Positions 28,918-37,512 of a DNA stretch of 64,000 nt are shown here, piece by piece. A model generated the notes under the pieces. The model made no database searches, had not been told where the DNA came from, and was given only the letters and a program-made list of their open reading frames with translations. The stretch is from Candidatus Rokuibacteriota bacterium. Its GTDB lineage: Bacteria; Methylomirabilota; Methylomirabilia; Rokubacteriales; CSP1-6. How positions within the stretch are numbered: the first letter of the stretch is position 1; each line of letters opens with the position of its first letter. The stretch is from assembly GCA_003220495.1 (NCBI GenBank), contig QHSP01000015.1, positions 124,001-188,000 of the forward strand, written 5' to 3'. The position numbers were made by a program, and so were the translations under genes.

Positions 28918-30310
28918 CGACAGATTCCACGACGAGTGCGGGCTCTTCGGCATCTGGAACCACCCGGAGGCCGCAAACGTCGCGTATCTCGGTCTCTATG
29001 CGCTCCAGCACCGCGGGCAGGAGTCGGCGGGCATCGCGGCGACCGACGGTACCTCGTTCCACACCGAGAAGCACATGGGATGGGTGGCGGACGTGTTCAG
29101 CCCGGAGCGGCTCCGCCGCCTGCCGGGCCATCGGGCCATCGGCCACGTGCGCTACTCGACCGCCGGGAGCTCGAATCTCCGGAACGCCCAGCCGATCACC
29201 GCGACCACGGCGCGCGGGCCGATCGCGATCGCCCACAACGGCAACCTCACGAACGCCGACACGCTCCGTCGCGACATGGAGCGCGATGGCGCCATCTTCC
29301 AGTCGAACTCCGACACCGAGGTCATCCTGCACCTCCTCGCGCGCGCCCCGGCCGGGCCGCTCGAAGAGCAGATCGCCCACGCGCTCTCGCAGGTGCAGGG
29401 GGCGTACTCGCTCCTGATCATGACGCTCGACGCGCTGTACGCGATCCGCGACCCGTACGGCTTCAGGCCGCTCAGCCTCGGGCGCCTCGGCGAGGCCCAC
29501 GTCGTCGCCTCGGAGACGTGCGCGCTCGATCTCATGGAGGCCTCGTTCCAGCGGGACGTCGAGCCGGGCGAGATTCTGATCATCTCGGACTCGGGCATGC
29601 GATCGGTGCGGCCGTTCCCGCCGGGCGAGCGACTGCACTGCGTCTTCGAGTACGTCTACTTCGCGCGGCCCGACTCGATTCTATGGAACCGCAACGTCCA
29701 CACCGTGCGCAAGGCGATGGGCCGGCAGCTCGCGCGCGAGTATCCCGTCGAAGCGGACATCGTCATCCCGGTGCCGGACTCGGGGACGAGCGCCGCGCTC
29801 GGTTACTCGGAAGAGGCCGGGACGCCTTACGAGATGGGGCTGATCCGCAATCACTACGTCGGGCGCACGTTCATCGAGCCCAAGCAGGGCATCCGCCACT
29901 TCGGCGTCAAGGTGAAGCTCAACCCGATGCGCGAGATGCTCGCCGACCGCCGCGTGGTGGTGGTCGACGACTCGATCGTACGCGGCACGACGAGCCGCAA
30001 GATCGTGCGGATGATCCGGAGCGCCGGCGCCAAGGAAGTGCACGTCCGGATCTCGTCGCCGCCGATCCAGTGGCCGTGCTACTACGGCATCGACACGCCG
30101 ACGCGCAAGGAGCTGATCGGCTCGAGCCACAGCCCCGAGGAGATCCGTCGCTACCTCGGCGCCGACTCGCTCGGCTATCTTTCGCTCGACGGCATGCTCA
30201 AGGCGACCGGCACGGACCCCGGGCAGTTCTGCCACGCGTGCTTCACCGGCAACTACCGCGTGGGTATCACGCCCGAGCCGACGCCACAACTCAGCCTCTT
30301 CGAGGGCTGA
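28898..30310 (+). CDS. purF: Amidophosphoribosyltransferase
   Basis: Commits PRPP to purine synthesis. The catalytic Cys14 in [10 protein letters not shown] follows a 13-residue propeptide, so the enzyme is probably processed as in B. subtilis. The PRPP site reads [18 protein letters not shown] (about 351-368). Four Cys at positions matching the B. subtilis [4Fe-4S] ligands are seen in [20 protein letters not shown] and FCHACFTGN, so this is the iron-sulfur type. 470 residues; TTG start within purL. Confidence 0.96.
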   Translation: MNVTWRDDRFHDECGLFGIWNHPEAANVAYLGLYALQHRGQESAGIAATDGTSFHTEKHMGWVADVFSPERLRRLPGHRAIGHVRYSTAGSSNLRNAQPITATTARGPIAIAHNGNLTNADTLRRDMERDGAIFQSNSDTEVILHLLARAPAGPLEEQIAHALSQVQGAYSLLIMTLDALYAIRDPYGFRPLSLGRLGEAHVVASETCALDLMEASFQRDVEPGEILIISDSGMRSVRPFPPGERLHCVFEYVYFARPDSILWNRNVHTVRKAMGRQLAREYPVEADIVIPVPDSGTSAALGYSEEAGTPYEMGLIRNHYVGRTFIEPKQGIRHFGVKVKLNPMREMLADRRVVVVDDSIVRGTTSRKIVRMIRSAGAKEVHVRISSPPIQWPCYYGIDTPTRKELIGSSHSPEEIRRYLGADSLGYLSLDGMLKATGTDPGQFCHACFTGNYRVGITPEPTPQLSLFEG

Positions 30311-30311
30311 C

Positions 30312-31343
30312 GTGAAGCCGCTCACGTACCGCGAAGCCGGCGTCGACATCGACGCGGGCGACGATGCGGTCCGCCGCATCATCCCGCTCGCCCGCGCGAC
30401 GAACCGCGCCGAGGTGATCGGCGGGGTCGGCGGCTTCGCGAGCCTGGTCGGCCTGCCGTCGAAATACCGCGAGCCGGTCATGGTCTCGTCGACCGACGGG
30501 GTCGGGTCCAAGCTGAAGGTCGCCTGTCTGGCGGGCCGCCACGACACGGTAGGCATCGACCTGGTCGCCATGGGCGTGAACGACATCCTCGTGCCCGGCG
30601 CCGAGCCCCTCTATTTTCTCGACTACATCTCCGTGGGCCGGCTCGATCCTGGCCAGATCGAATCGATCGTGGCCGGCGTCGCCGAGGGGTGCCGGCTGGC
30701 GGGCTGCGCGCTGGTCGGCGGCGAGATGGCCGAGCATCCGGACTCGCTGCCGCCTGGAGAGTACGACCTGGCCGGCTTCGCCGTCGGCATCGCCGAGCGG
30801 AAGCGATTGATCGACGGCTCGACGATCCGTCCCGGGGACGTCGTGCTCGGCCTGGCCTCGTCCGGCCTGCACTCCAACGGCTACAGCCTGGTCCGCCGGA
30901 TCGTGTTCGACGTCATGAAGCTTCGGCTCACGGATCCTCTGCCGGGAACCGGGCGGGCCGTGGCGGACGAGCTGCTCACGCCGACGCGCATTTATGCTCG
31001 ATCGATTCAGGCGCTACTCGAGGCCGTCGAGGTGAGGGGAATGGCGCACGTGACCGGGGGAGGCGTCACGGGAAACATCCCCCGTGTGCTCCCCCGCGGC
31101 TGCCGAGCGAGGCTCGTGCGGAGCTCCTGGTCGCCCCCCGCGGTCTTCGAGACCCTGCGCGAAGCCGGCCAGGTGGAGGACGCCGAGATGTTCAGGACCT
31201 TCAACATGGGAATCGGCTACGTTGTGATCGTCCCGTCGGCCGCAGCGGAGACGGCCGCCCGAACACTCCGAGGGTCAGGCGAGCACGTCATCCGTCTCGG
31301 CGAGATCGTCGCAGGCGAGCGTGGCGTGGAGCTCGTCCCTTGA
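30312..31343 (+). CDS. purM: Phosphoribosylformylglycinamidine cyclo-ligase (AIR synthetase)
   Basis: ATP-dependent ring closure giving AIR. GTG start one base after purF. Family segments are YREAGVDIDAGDDAV (residues 5-19), GVGSKLKVACLAGRHDTVGI (about 64), GLHSNGYSLVRRI (about 186) and AHVTGGGVTGNIPRVLP (about 246). The 343-residue length is normal. Its TGA overlaps the purN TTG. Confidence 0.96.
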   Translation: MKPLTYREAGVDIDAGDDAVRRIIPLARATNRAEVIGGVGGFASLVGLPSKYREPVMVSSTDGVGSKLKVACLAGRHDTVGIDLVAMGVNDILVPGAEPLYFLDYISVGRLDPGQIESIVAGVAEGCRLAGCALVGGEMAEHPDSLPPGEYDLAGFAVGIAERKRLIDGSTIRPGDVVLGLASSGLHSNGYSLVRRIVFDVMKLRLTDPLPGTGRAVADELLTPTRIYARSIQALLEAVEVRGMAHVTGGGVTGNIPRVLPRGCRARLVRSSWSPPAVFETLREAGQVEDAEMFRTFNMGIGYVVIVPSAAAETAARTLRGSGEHVIRLGEIVAGERGVELVP

Positions 31344-31972
31344 CGCGCGCGGGCGGCCGCCTTCGAGTCGGCGTTCTGGTCTCGGGGCGCGGCTCCAACC
31401 TCCAGGCCCTGCTCGACGCCTCGGCGAGAGCCGATTACCCGGCCGAGGTCGCCGTCGTGATCTCCGACCGGGAGCGGGCAGCGGCGCTCGACCGTGCGCG
31501 GTCGGCTCGCGTCGAAGCGCTCTTCGTGAATCCGAAGGACTTTGCAGACCGGGAGGCCTTCGATCTCGCGCTGGTCCGCGAGCTCACGGCGCGCCAGGTC
31601 GGCCTGGTGTGCAGCGCGGGGTTCATGCGAATCCTTTCCCCGGCATTCACCCGCGCATTCTCCGGGCGGGCCATGAACATCCACCCCTCGCTCCTGCCCG
31701 CCTTTCCGGGGCTCCACGCGCAGCGCCAAGCCCTGGACCACGGCGCGAAGGTCGCCGGCGCGACGGTGCATTTCCTGGACGACGGGGCGGTGGACACCGG
31801 GCCGATCATCCTCCAGGCGAGTGTGCCGGTTCATCCCGACGACACCGAGGACACGCTGTCGGCGCGCATCCTGACCGAAGAGCATCGTCTCTATCCCGAG
31901 GCCGTCCGCCTGTTCGCCGAAGGGCGCCTGTCCATCGTGGGACGGCGGGTCCTCGTGAAGGGGGATCGATGA
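31340..31972 (+). CDS. purN: Phosphoribosylglycinamide formyltransferase (folate dependent)
   Basis: Transfers formyl from 10-formyl-THF to GAR. The substrate loop is LVSGRGSNLQALLDA (about 13-27), the catalytic Asn-His pair is in MNIHPSLLPAF (about 112-122), and the Asp is in DDGAVDTGPII (about 147-157). 210 residues. The TTG start at 31340 overlaps the purM stop, and the TGA overlaps the purH ATG. Confidence 0.95.
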   Translation: MTRAGGRLRVGVLVSGRGSNLQALLDASARADYPAEVAVVISDRERAAALDRARSARVEALFVNPKDFADREAFDLALVRELTARQVGLVCSAGFMRILSPAFTRAFSGRAMNIHPSLLPAFPGLHAQRQALDHGAKVAGATVHFLDDGAVDTGPIILQASVPVHPDDTEDTLSARILTEEHRLYPEAVRLFAEGRLSIVGRRVLVKGDR

Positions 31973-33543
31973 AAGTCCGCCGGGCGCTCATCAGCGTTCA
32001 CGACAAGACCGGCATCGTCGAGCTCGCTCGGGCGCTTGCCGCGCTCGGAGTCGAGATCCTCTCGACCGGAGGCACCGCGAAGCTGATTCGTGACTCGGGT
32101 GTCCGAGTCATGGACGTGTCGGAGGCGACCGGGTTCCCGGAGATGCTCGACGGCCGCGTCAAGACTCTCCACCCGAGGATCCACGGCGGGATTCTCGCCC
32201 GCCGCGACGTGCCCGAGCATCTCGCTGCCCTCGAAAAGCACGGGATCGCGCCCATCGACCTGGTGGTCAGCTCGCTCTATCCCTTCGAGCAGACCGTGGC
32301 CCGGCCCGGCGTGACCCAGGCCGAGGCGATCGAGCAGATCGACGTCGGCGGGCCCACGATGATCCGGGCGGCGGCGAAGAACCACGGGAGCGTGGCCGTC
32401 GTCACCGCACCGTCGCAGTACGGCGCGGTCCTCGACGAGCTGCGAGCCAGCGGCGGCTCGCTCAGCGACGCGACGCGCTTTAGGCTCGCGCAAGACGCCT
32501 TCCGGCGGACCGCGGAGTACGACGCGGCCATCTCGGCCTATCTCTCCTCGAGCGCGCCGCCGTCGGGCGAAAGGAGCGAGCTCTTCCCGGCGGCGTTGCG
32601 GTTCGAGGCCGAGCGCGTGCTCCCGCTGCGTTACGGCGAGAACCCGCACCAGGAGGCCGCGTTCTACCGTCAGGTCGGCGCGCCCTGGGTGGGGCTCGCC
32701 ACCATGAAGCAGCTCCACGGACCGGAGCTCGGCTACAACAACCTCCTCGACTTCTCGGCGGCGCTCTCCCTGCTGCTCGAGTTCCCGGAGCCCGCGGCAG
32801 TCGTCATCAAGCACATGAATCCGTGCGGCGCGGCGCGCGCCGCGACGGTCGGCGCCGCCATGGCGCTGGCGAAGGCGTCGGATCCGGTCTCGATTTATGG
32901 CGGCATCGTTGGCGTCAATCGAACTCTGGACGCCGCCGTCGTCGAGGCGCTCGCGGGAGTCTTCGTCGAGATCCTGTTCGCCCCGGCGTTCGCGCCGGAC
33001 GCGCTCGAGGAGATCAAGCGCACCAAGAAGAAGTGCCGCGTGTTCGAGATCGCCTGCGACCGCACCTTGCCCGGGCGGCTTGCCGAATACCGTGGCGTTC
33101 TGGGGGGGCTGCTGGTCCAGACCGCCGATCTCGCGGATCTCGAGCCCGCGACGCTCAAGACCGTGTCCAAGCGGACGCCGACCCCCGCCGAGCTCGACGC
33201 GCTCCGCTTCGCCTGGCGCGTCGGCAAGCACGCGAAGTCGAACGCGATCGTGCTCACGACGCGCGACCAGGTCGTCGGGGTCGGCGCCGGCCAGATGAAC
33301 CGCGTCGACTCGGCGCGGCTCGCGGTGATGCGCGCCCGGGAGATCGGGCTCGAGACGACCGGCACCGCGTGCGCGTCCGACGCGTTCTTTCCGTTCCGGG
33401 ACGGGCTCGACGTGGTCGCGCGGGCCGGCGCCACCGCGGTGATCCAGCCCGGAGGCTCCCTGCGCGACGAGGAAGTCATCGCCGCGGCCGACGAGCAGGG
33501 GCTCGCGATGGTCTTCACGGGCATCCGACATTTCCGTCACTAG
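31969..33543 (+). CDS. purH: AICAR transformylase / IMP cyclohydrolase
   Basis: Bifunctional last two steps to IMP. The N-terminal cyclohydrolase domain (residues 1-195) starts ALISVHDKTGIVELARAL and includes LDGRVKTLHPRIHGGILARR (about 60-79). The C-terminal transformylase domain carries LRYGENPHQEAAFYR (about 222), IKHMNPCGAA (about 280) and FFPFRDGLD (about 473). 524 residues, full length. Confidence 0.97.
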   Translation: MKVRRALISVHDKTGIVELARALAALGVEILSTGGTAKLIRDSGVRVMDVSEATGFPEMLDGRVKTLHPRIHGGILARRDVPEHLAALEKHGIAPIDLVVSSLYPFEQTVARPGVTQAEAIEQIDVGGPTMIRAAAKNHGSVAVVTAPSQYGAVLDELRASGGSLSDATRFRLAQDAFRRTAEYDAAISAYLSSSAPPSGERSELFPAALRFEAERVLPLRYGENPHQEAAFYRQVGAPWVGLATMKQLHGPELGYNNLLDFSAALSLLLEFPEPAAVVIKHMNPCGAARAATVGAAMALAKASDPVSIYGGIVGVNRTLDAAVVEALAGVFVEILFAPAFAPDALEEIKRTKKKCRVFEIACDRTLPGRLAEYRGVLGGLLVQTADLADLEPATLKTVSKRTPTPAELDALRFAWRVGKHAKSNAIVLTTRDQVVGVGAGQMNRVDSARLAVMRAREIGLETTGTACASDAFFPFRDGLDVVARAGATAVIQPGGSLRDEEVIAAADEQGLAMVFTGIRHFRH

Positions 33544-33556
33544 CCGAGAGCGTCCG

Positions 33557-34453
33557 ATGAGTCCGTCCCAGCCCGAGCGCATCTACGGCGTCCGGGAGCT
33601 CACCCGGATCCTCACGCTCACGCCCAAGCGCGCCGGCCAGCTCCGTCGGCTCGAGCTTCTGCGAGGCGACTCCGGCTACACCTTCCGCGATCTGCTCGCG
33701 CTCCGGGCCGCCAGCGCGCTGCTCGACGCGGGCGCGTCGGTGCGCCAGATCCGGGCGGCGCTCACGGCCCTGCGTCGACAGGATCCGGACCTCCAGCAGC
33801 CGCTGGCCGAGGTCCGGCTGGTCCTCGAAGGCGACCGGCTCGTCGCCCAGTCCGACCGCGTCCGGTTCGACCCGCGAACAGGTCAGATGGTCCTGGCCCT
33901 CGACTCGGGCGGCCTCCAGGCGGCCGCCACGGCTACCCTGGTCACCGGTCTGGTGCGGCCGCTCGCGCCACCGGCCGACCAGGCCGAGACGTGGTTCGAG
34001 CGCGCCAGCGAGTGGGATGGCGACCCGGCGCAGTGGGAGGACGCGATCGACGCCTACCGTCGCGTCGTCTCGATCGATCCGACCTACGCGGCGGCCTGGA
34101 ACAACCTGGGACTGCTGCTGCACCGCATGGGTCGCTACGACGAGGCCAACGAAGCATACCGGTCGGCGCTCGATCAGGATCCACAGTGCTGCGAGGCCGC
34201 CTACAACCTCGGGTCCCTGCACGAGGATCGCGGCGCGGTCGACGAGGCGATCGCCGACTACCGCAAGGCCCTCGAGCTCTCGCCGGACTACGCCGACGCC
34301 CACTTCAATCTCGCGGGGGCGCTCGCCCGGAACGGCCGTGACGGCGACGCGATCAAGCACTGGCAGCGCTATCTCGAGCTCGACTCCGGCAGTCCCTGGG
34401 CGCGCATCGCGCGAGCCCATCTCGAAGTCGTCGACCCCCCCGATCCACCGTGA
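33557..34453 (+). CDS. MerR-type HTH protein with C-terminal TPR repeats
   Basis: A 298-residue protein within the purine operon. Residues 9-70 form a MerR-like winged helix-turn-helix (YGVRELTRILTLTPKRAGQL ... YTFRDLLALRAASALLDAGA). A linker of about 75 residues follows. From about residue 150 to the end are at least three tetratricopeptide repeats, recognisable from AWNNLGLLLHRMGRYDEANE, AAYNLGSLHEDRGAVDEAIA and AHFNLAGALARNGRDGDAIK. It has no obvious small-molecule-binding domain, so TPR contacts may give the signal. Its place between purH and purD with a 4-bp overlap into purD suggests a purine-linked regulator; that is inference. Confidence 0.8.
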   Translation: MSPSQPERIYGVRELTRILTLTPKRAGQLRRLELLRGDSGYTFRDLLALRAASALLDAGASVRQIRAALTALRRQDPDLQQPLAEVRLVLEGDRLVAQSDRVRFDPRTGQMVLALDSGGLQAAATATLVTGLVRPLAPPADQAETWFERASEWDGDPAQWEDAIDAYRRVVSIDPTYAAAWNNLGLLLHRMGRYDEANEAYRSALDQDPQCCEAAYNLGSLHEDRGAVDEAIADYRKALELSPDYADAHFNLAGALARNGRDGDAIKHWQRYLELDSGSPWARIARAHLEVVDPPDPP

Positions 34454-35715
34454 AAATCCTCATCGTCGGCGGCGGGGGACGCGAGCACGCGCTGGCCTGG
34501 AGGATCGGCCAGAGCCCGCGCGTCGACACGCTGATGGCGGCGCCCGGCAATCCCGGGATCGCGCGCCACGCGCAATGCGTTCCCATCGGCGTCGAGGCTC
34601 ACGACGAGCTCGTCGCCTTCGCCCGGCGCGAGCGGGTCGACCTGGTGGTGATCGGGCCGGAAGCGCCCCTCGCCGCGGGCCTCGCCGATCGGTTCGCGGT
34701 CGCCGGCCTGGCCGTCTTCGGACCGAGCGCGCGCGCCGCGGCGATCGAGGGCTCCAAGGCGTTCGCCAAGGACTTGATGCGGCGGCACGGAATCCCGACC
34801 GCGCGCTTCGCGACCTTCGACGACGCCGAGCGCGCGCGGCGCTTCTGCCGTGAGATGGGCGCGCCGCTGGTGGTCAAGACCGACGGGCTCGCCGCCGGCA
34901 AGGGCGCGATCGTGTGTCCCACCCTCGAGGACGCCGAGGCGGCGGTCGCCCAGTGCATGGAGCAGCGAGCGTTCGGCACCGCGGGAGCGCGCGTGGTCGT
35001 CGAGGAGTTCATGACCGGGCAGGAAGTCTCCTTCTTCGTGCTGTCGAACGGCAGCGATGTCATGGCGCTCGCCGCCGCCGAGGATCACAAGGCCGTCTTC
35101 GACGGCGACCGCGGCCCGAACACCGGCGGAATGGGATGCTACTCGCCCGTGCTCGCGTTCGACGAGGCGCTCGAGAAGCGCGTCATGGAGACGATCGTGC
35201 GCCCGACGCTCGCCGCGCTCGCGCGCGAGGGAGCGCCGTACCGCGGCGTCCTCTACGTGGGCCTCATGCTGACGGCGCACGGTCCCAAGGTCGTCGAGTT
35301 CAATTGCCGCTTCGGGGACCCGGAGTGCCAGGCGCTGATGGTGCGCGCGCCCGGCGATCTGGTCCCGCTCCTCCTCGCGGCTGCGCGCGGAGAGGCGTGG
35401 CCCGCGTATCATCCGTGGCCGAGCACAGCCTCGGTGTGCGTGAACATCGCCTCGCGTGGTTATCCGGGAGCGTACCCGACCGGGCTTGCCATCCGTGGCG
35501 TGGAGGCCGCGGAGGCGCGACCGGGAGTCCAGGTGTTCCACGCGGGCACGGCGACGAAGCACGGGATGCTCGTGACCGCGGGGGGGCGGGTGCTCGGCGT
35601 GACGGCGGTCGCCGACCACATGGACGCCGCCATCGCAGCGGCCTATGCGGCGGTCGGCGAGATCGCCTTCGAAGGCATGCACTACCGGACCGACGTCGGG
35701 AGGCGCAGCGCGTGA
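34450..35715 (+). CDS. purD: Phosphoribosylamine-glycine ligase
   Basis: ATP-grasp enzyme making GAR from phosphoribosylamine and glycine. N-terminal ILIVGGGGREHALAWRI (residues 3-19), then ATP-grasp motifs VVKTDGLAAGKGAIV (about 140-154), GDRGPNTGGMGCYSPV (about 219) and VEFNCRFGDPECQALM (about 282, metal-binding Glu and Asn). 421 residues. The GTG start overlaps the preceding MerR-TPR gene by four bases. Confidence 0.97.
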   Translation: MKILIVGGGGREHALAWRIGQSPRVDTLMAAPGNPGIARHAQCVPIGVEAHDELVAFARRERVDLVVIGPEAPLAAGLADRFAVAGLAVFGPSARAAAIEGSKAFAKDLMRRHGIPTARFATFDDAERARRFCREMGAPLVVKTDGLAAGKGAIVCPTLEDAEAAVAQCMEQRAFGTAGARVVVEEFMTGQEVSFFVLSNGSDVMALAAAEDHKAVFDGDRGPNTGGMGCYSPVLAFDEALEKRVMETIVRPTLAALAREGAPYRGVLYVGLMLTAHGPKVVEFNCRFGDPECQALMVRAPGDLVPLLLAAARGEAWPAYHPWPSTASVCVNIASRGYPGAYPTGLAIRGVEAAEARPGVQVFHAGTATKHGMLVTAGGRVLGVTAVADHMDAAIAAAYAAVGEIAFEGMHYRTDVGRRSA

Positions 35716-36245
35716 CAGGACCCGTACGCGTAGGCATCGTGCTCGGCAGCGACAGCGATCTCGAGGTGATGCTCGAAGCGGTGAAGGTGCTCGACGCGCT
35801 CGAGGTCGGGAGCGAGGTGGTCGTCACCTCGGCCCACCGAACGCCGGAGCGGACTCACGAATACGCGACGACGGCGCACGCGCGCGGGATCGGCGTGCTG
35901 ATCGCCGGCGCGGGCGGCGCCGCCGCGCTGCCCGGCGTGCTCGCGGCCTCCTCGCCCTTGCCGGTCATCGGCGTCCCGGTCGCGGCGACGCCGCTCGGCG
36001 GCCTCGACTCGTTGCTCTCGATCGTGCAGATGCCGAAAGGCGTGCCGGTCGCGACGGTGGCGATCGGCAAGTGGGGCGCGGCGAACGCGGGGCTTCTGGC
36101 CGCACAGATCCTGGCGGTCGGCGACCCGGCGCTGGCGACGCGGATCGCGGCCTATCGCAAGCGGCTGGCCGACGAAGTAGACGAGCGCGCGCGCAAGGTC
36201 GCCGCGCAGCTGAAGTCGGGCGGCCCGCCGAAGTCGGGGACGTGA
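35712..36245 (+). CDS. purE: N5-carboxyaminoimidazole ribonucleotide mutase (class I PurE)
   Basis: Moves the carboxylate of N5-CAIR to C4. The 177-residue protein shows class I motifs GIVLGSDSDLEVM (about 8), TSAHRTPERTHEYA (about 40-53) and DSLLSIVQMPKGVPVATVAI (about 98-117). One departure stands out: where class I PurE normally reads GAGGAAHLPG, this one has GAGGAAALPG, so a conserved His is Ala. No purK follows, although class I PurE needs N5-CAIR made by PurK. PurK may be encoded elsewhere. Confidence 0.92.
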   Translation: MTGPVRVGIVLGSDSDLEVMLEAVKVLDALEVGSEVVVTSAHRTPERTHEYATTAHARGIGVLIAGAGGAAALPGVLAASSPLPVIGVPVAATPLGGLDSLLSIVQMPKGVPVATVAIGKWGAANAGLLAAQILAVGDPALATRIAAYRKRLADEVDERARKVAAQLKSGGPPKSGT

Positions 36246-36913
36246 CGCACGCCGAGCGCTCGCGCGTCATCACCGTCGACCCCGTTGCGCCCACTCGAGC
36301 CACCCTGCGCGCCGCCGCGGATACCCTCCGGGCCGGCGGCGTAGTGGCGCTTCCGACAGAGACCTTCTACGGGCTCGCCGCCGCCGCGCTCGACGCCGGG
36401 TCGGTCAGGCGGATCTTCGAGCTGAAGGGACGACCCGAATCGAAGCCGCTCCTCGTCCTCGTGGACTCGGTGGCGATGGCGGAGACCGTGGCGCACGTCA
36501 CCCCACCGGCGCGCGGCCTGATGACGCGCTACTGGCCCGGAGCGCTGACGCTCGTGTTGCCGGCGCTCGCCACGGTGCCGTCCGTCGTGACGGCGGGAAC
36601 GGGAACGCTCGGCGTTCGCCTGTCGCCCCATCCGATCGCGCGCGGCCTGGTCGAGCTGCTCGGCGAGCCGGTGACGGCTCCGAGCGCGAACCCGAACGGT
36701 CTGGCGCCACCCACGAGCGCGGCCGGCGTGCTCGCCTACTTTCCCGAGTCCATCGATCTCGTTCTCGACGGCGGAGCGACCCCCGGCGGGGAACCGTCGA
36801 CGGTGCTCGATCTCACCCTGGAGCCGCCGCGCGTCCTGCGTCAGGGCGCGGTGGTCGTGCGCGAGGTCGGCGCGCAGGGTTCGAGAATCCCGCCGTTCCG
36901 GACGAGCTCGTGA
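36242..36913 (+). CDS. tsaC: Threonylcarbamoyl-AMP synthase (TsaC/Sua5 family)
   Basis: Makes threonylcarbamoyl-AMP from threonine, bicarbonate and ATP for t6A37 in ANN-decoding tRNAs. YrdC-domain motifs are VVALPTETFYGLAAAALD (about 35), FELKGRPESKPLLVLVD (about 59-75) and APSANPNGLAPPTSA (about 147). At 223 residues it is the short TsaC type without the Sua5 C-terminal domain. GTG 36242 overlaps the purE stop. TsaB, a later player in the same modification, is encoded at 44122. Confidence 0.92.
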   Translation: MTHAERSRVITVDPVAPTRATLRAAADTLRAGGVVALPTETFYGLAAAALDAGSVRRIFELKGRPESKPLLVLVDSVAMAETVAHVTPPARGLMTRYWPGALTLVLPALATVPSVVTAGTGTLGVRLSPHPIARGLVELLGEPVTAPSANPNGLAPPTSAAGVLAYFPESIDLVLDGGATPGGEPSTVLDLTLEPPRVLRQGAVVVREVGAQGSRIPPFRTSS

Positions 36914-37510
36914 ATGAAAGTCACCGGAGTCATCCAGGCCGGAGGCCAGAGCACGCGGATGGGTGGCCGACCCAAGGCCCTCATCGAGCTCGGAGGACGT
37001 CCGATCATCGAGCGCGTGGTCGCGGCGCTGGCTCCCGCGGTCGACGCCATGCTCGTCGTGACCAACACGCCGGAGCTCTACGCCTTCCTCGAGCTTCCGA
37101 TGATCGCAGATGTCTATCCCGATCACGGCTCGCTCGGCGGGATCTACTCCGGTCTCAAGGCCGCGGCGGGCCAGGCGGCCTTGACGGTCGCCTGCGACAT
37201 GCCCTTCCTCCATCCCGAGATCGTCAAGCTCGTCGCGTCGCGAGCCGGTGAGGGCGACGTCGTGATCCCCCGCGTCGGGACCCGGCTCGAGACGATGCAC
37301 GCCGCGTACGGCAAGGCCTGCTTGTCGCCCATCGCGGAGCGGCTGGTGGCGGGACAGCTCAAGATCGTCGACTTCTTCGCGCGCGTGCGGGTGGTGGAGA
37401 TCGCCGAGGCCGACGTCGCGCGGTTTCGCGACCCGCGCGTCGCCTTCATGAACGTGAACACGCCCGACGAGCTCGAGCGAGCCCGCGCGCTGGCGACGGA
37501 GCTCGGCTGA
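36914..37510 (+). CDS. MobA-like nucleotidyltransferase
   Basis: A 198-residue NTP-transferase-fold protein. The N-terminal loop VIQAGGQSTRMGGRPKALI (residues 5-23) matches the MobA signature (AGGxSxRMG...K), with VACDMPFLHPEIV (about 94) as the metal-binding region and a late VNTPDELERA segment. MobA attaches GMP to molybdopterin, but the family also includes other cofactor nucleotidyltransferases. No molybdenum gene lies nearby, so the substrate is uncertain. The ATG directly follows the tsaC stop. Confidence 0.75.
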   Translation: MKVTGVIQAGGQSTRMGGRPKALIELGGRPIIERVVAALAPAVDAMLVVTNTPELYAFLELPMIADVYPDHGSLGGIYSGLKAAAGQAALTVACDMPFLHPEIVKLVASRAGEGDVVIPRVGTRLETMHAAYGKACLSPIAERLVAGQLKIVDFFARVRVVEIAEADVARFRDPRVAFMNVNTPDELERARALATELG

Positions 37511-37512
37511 TC

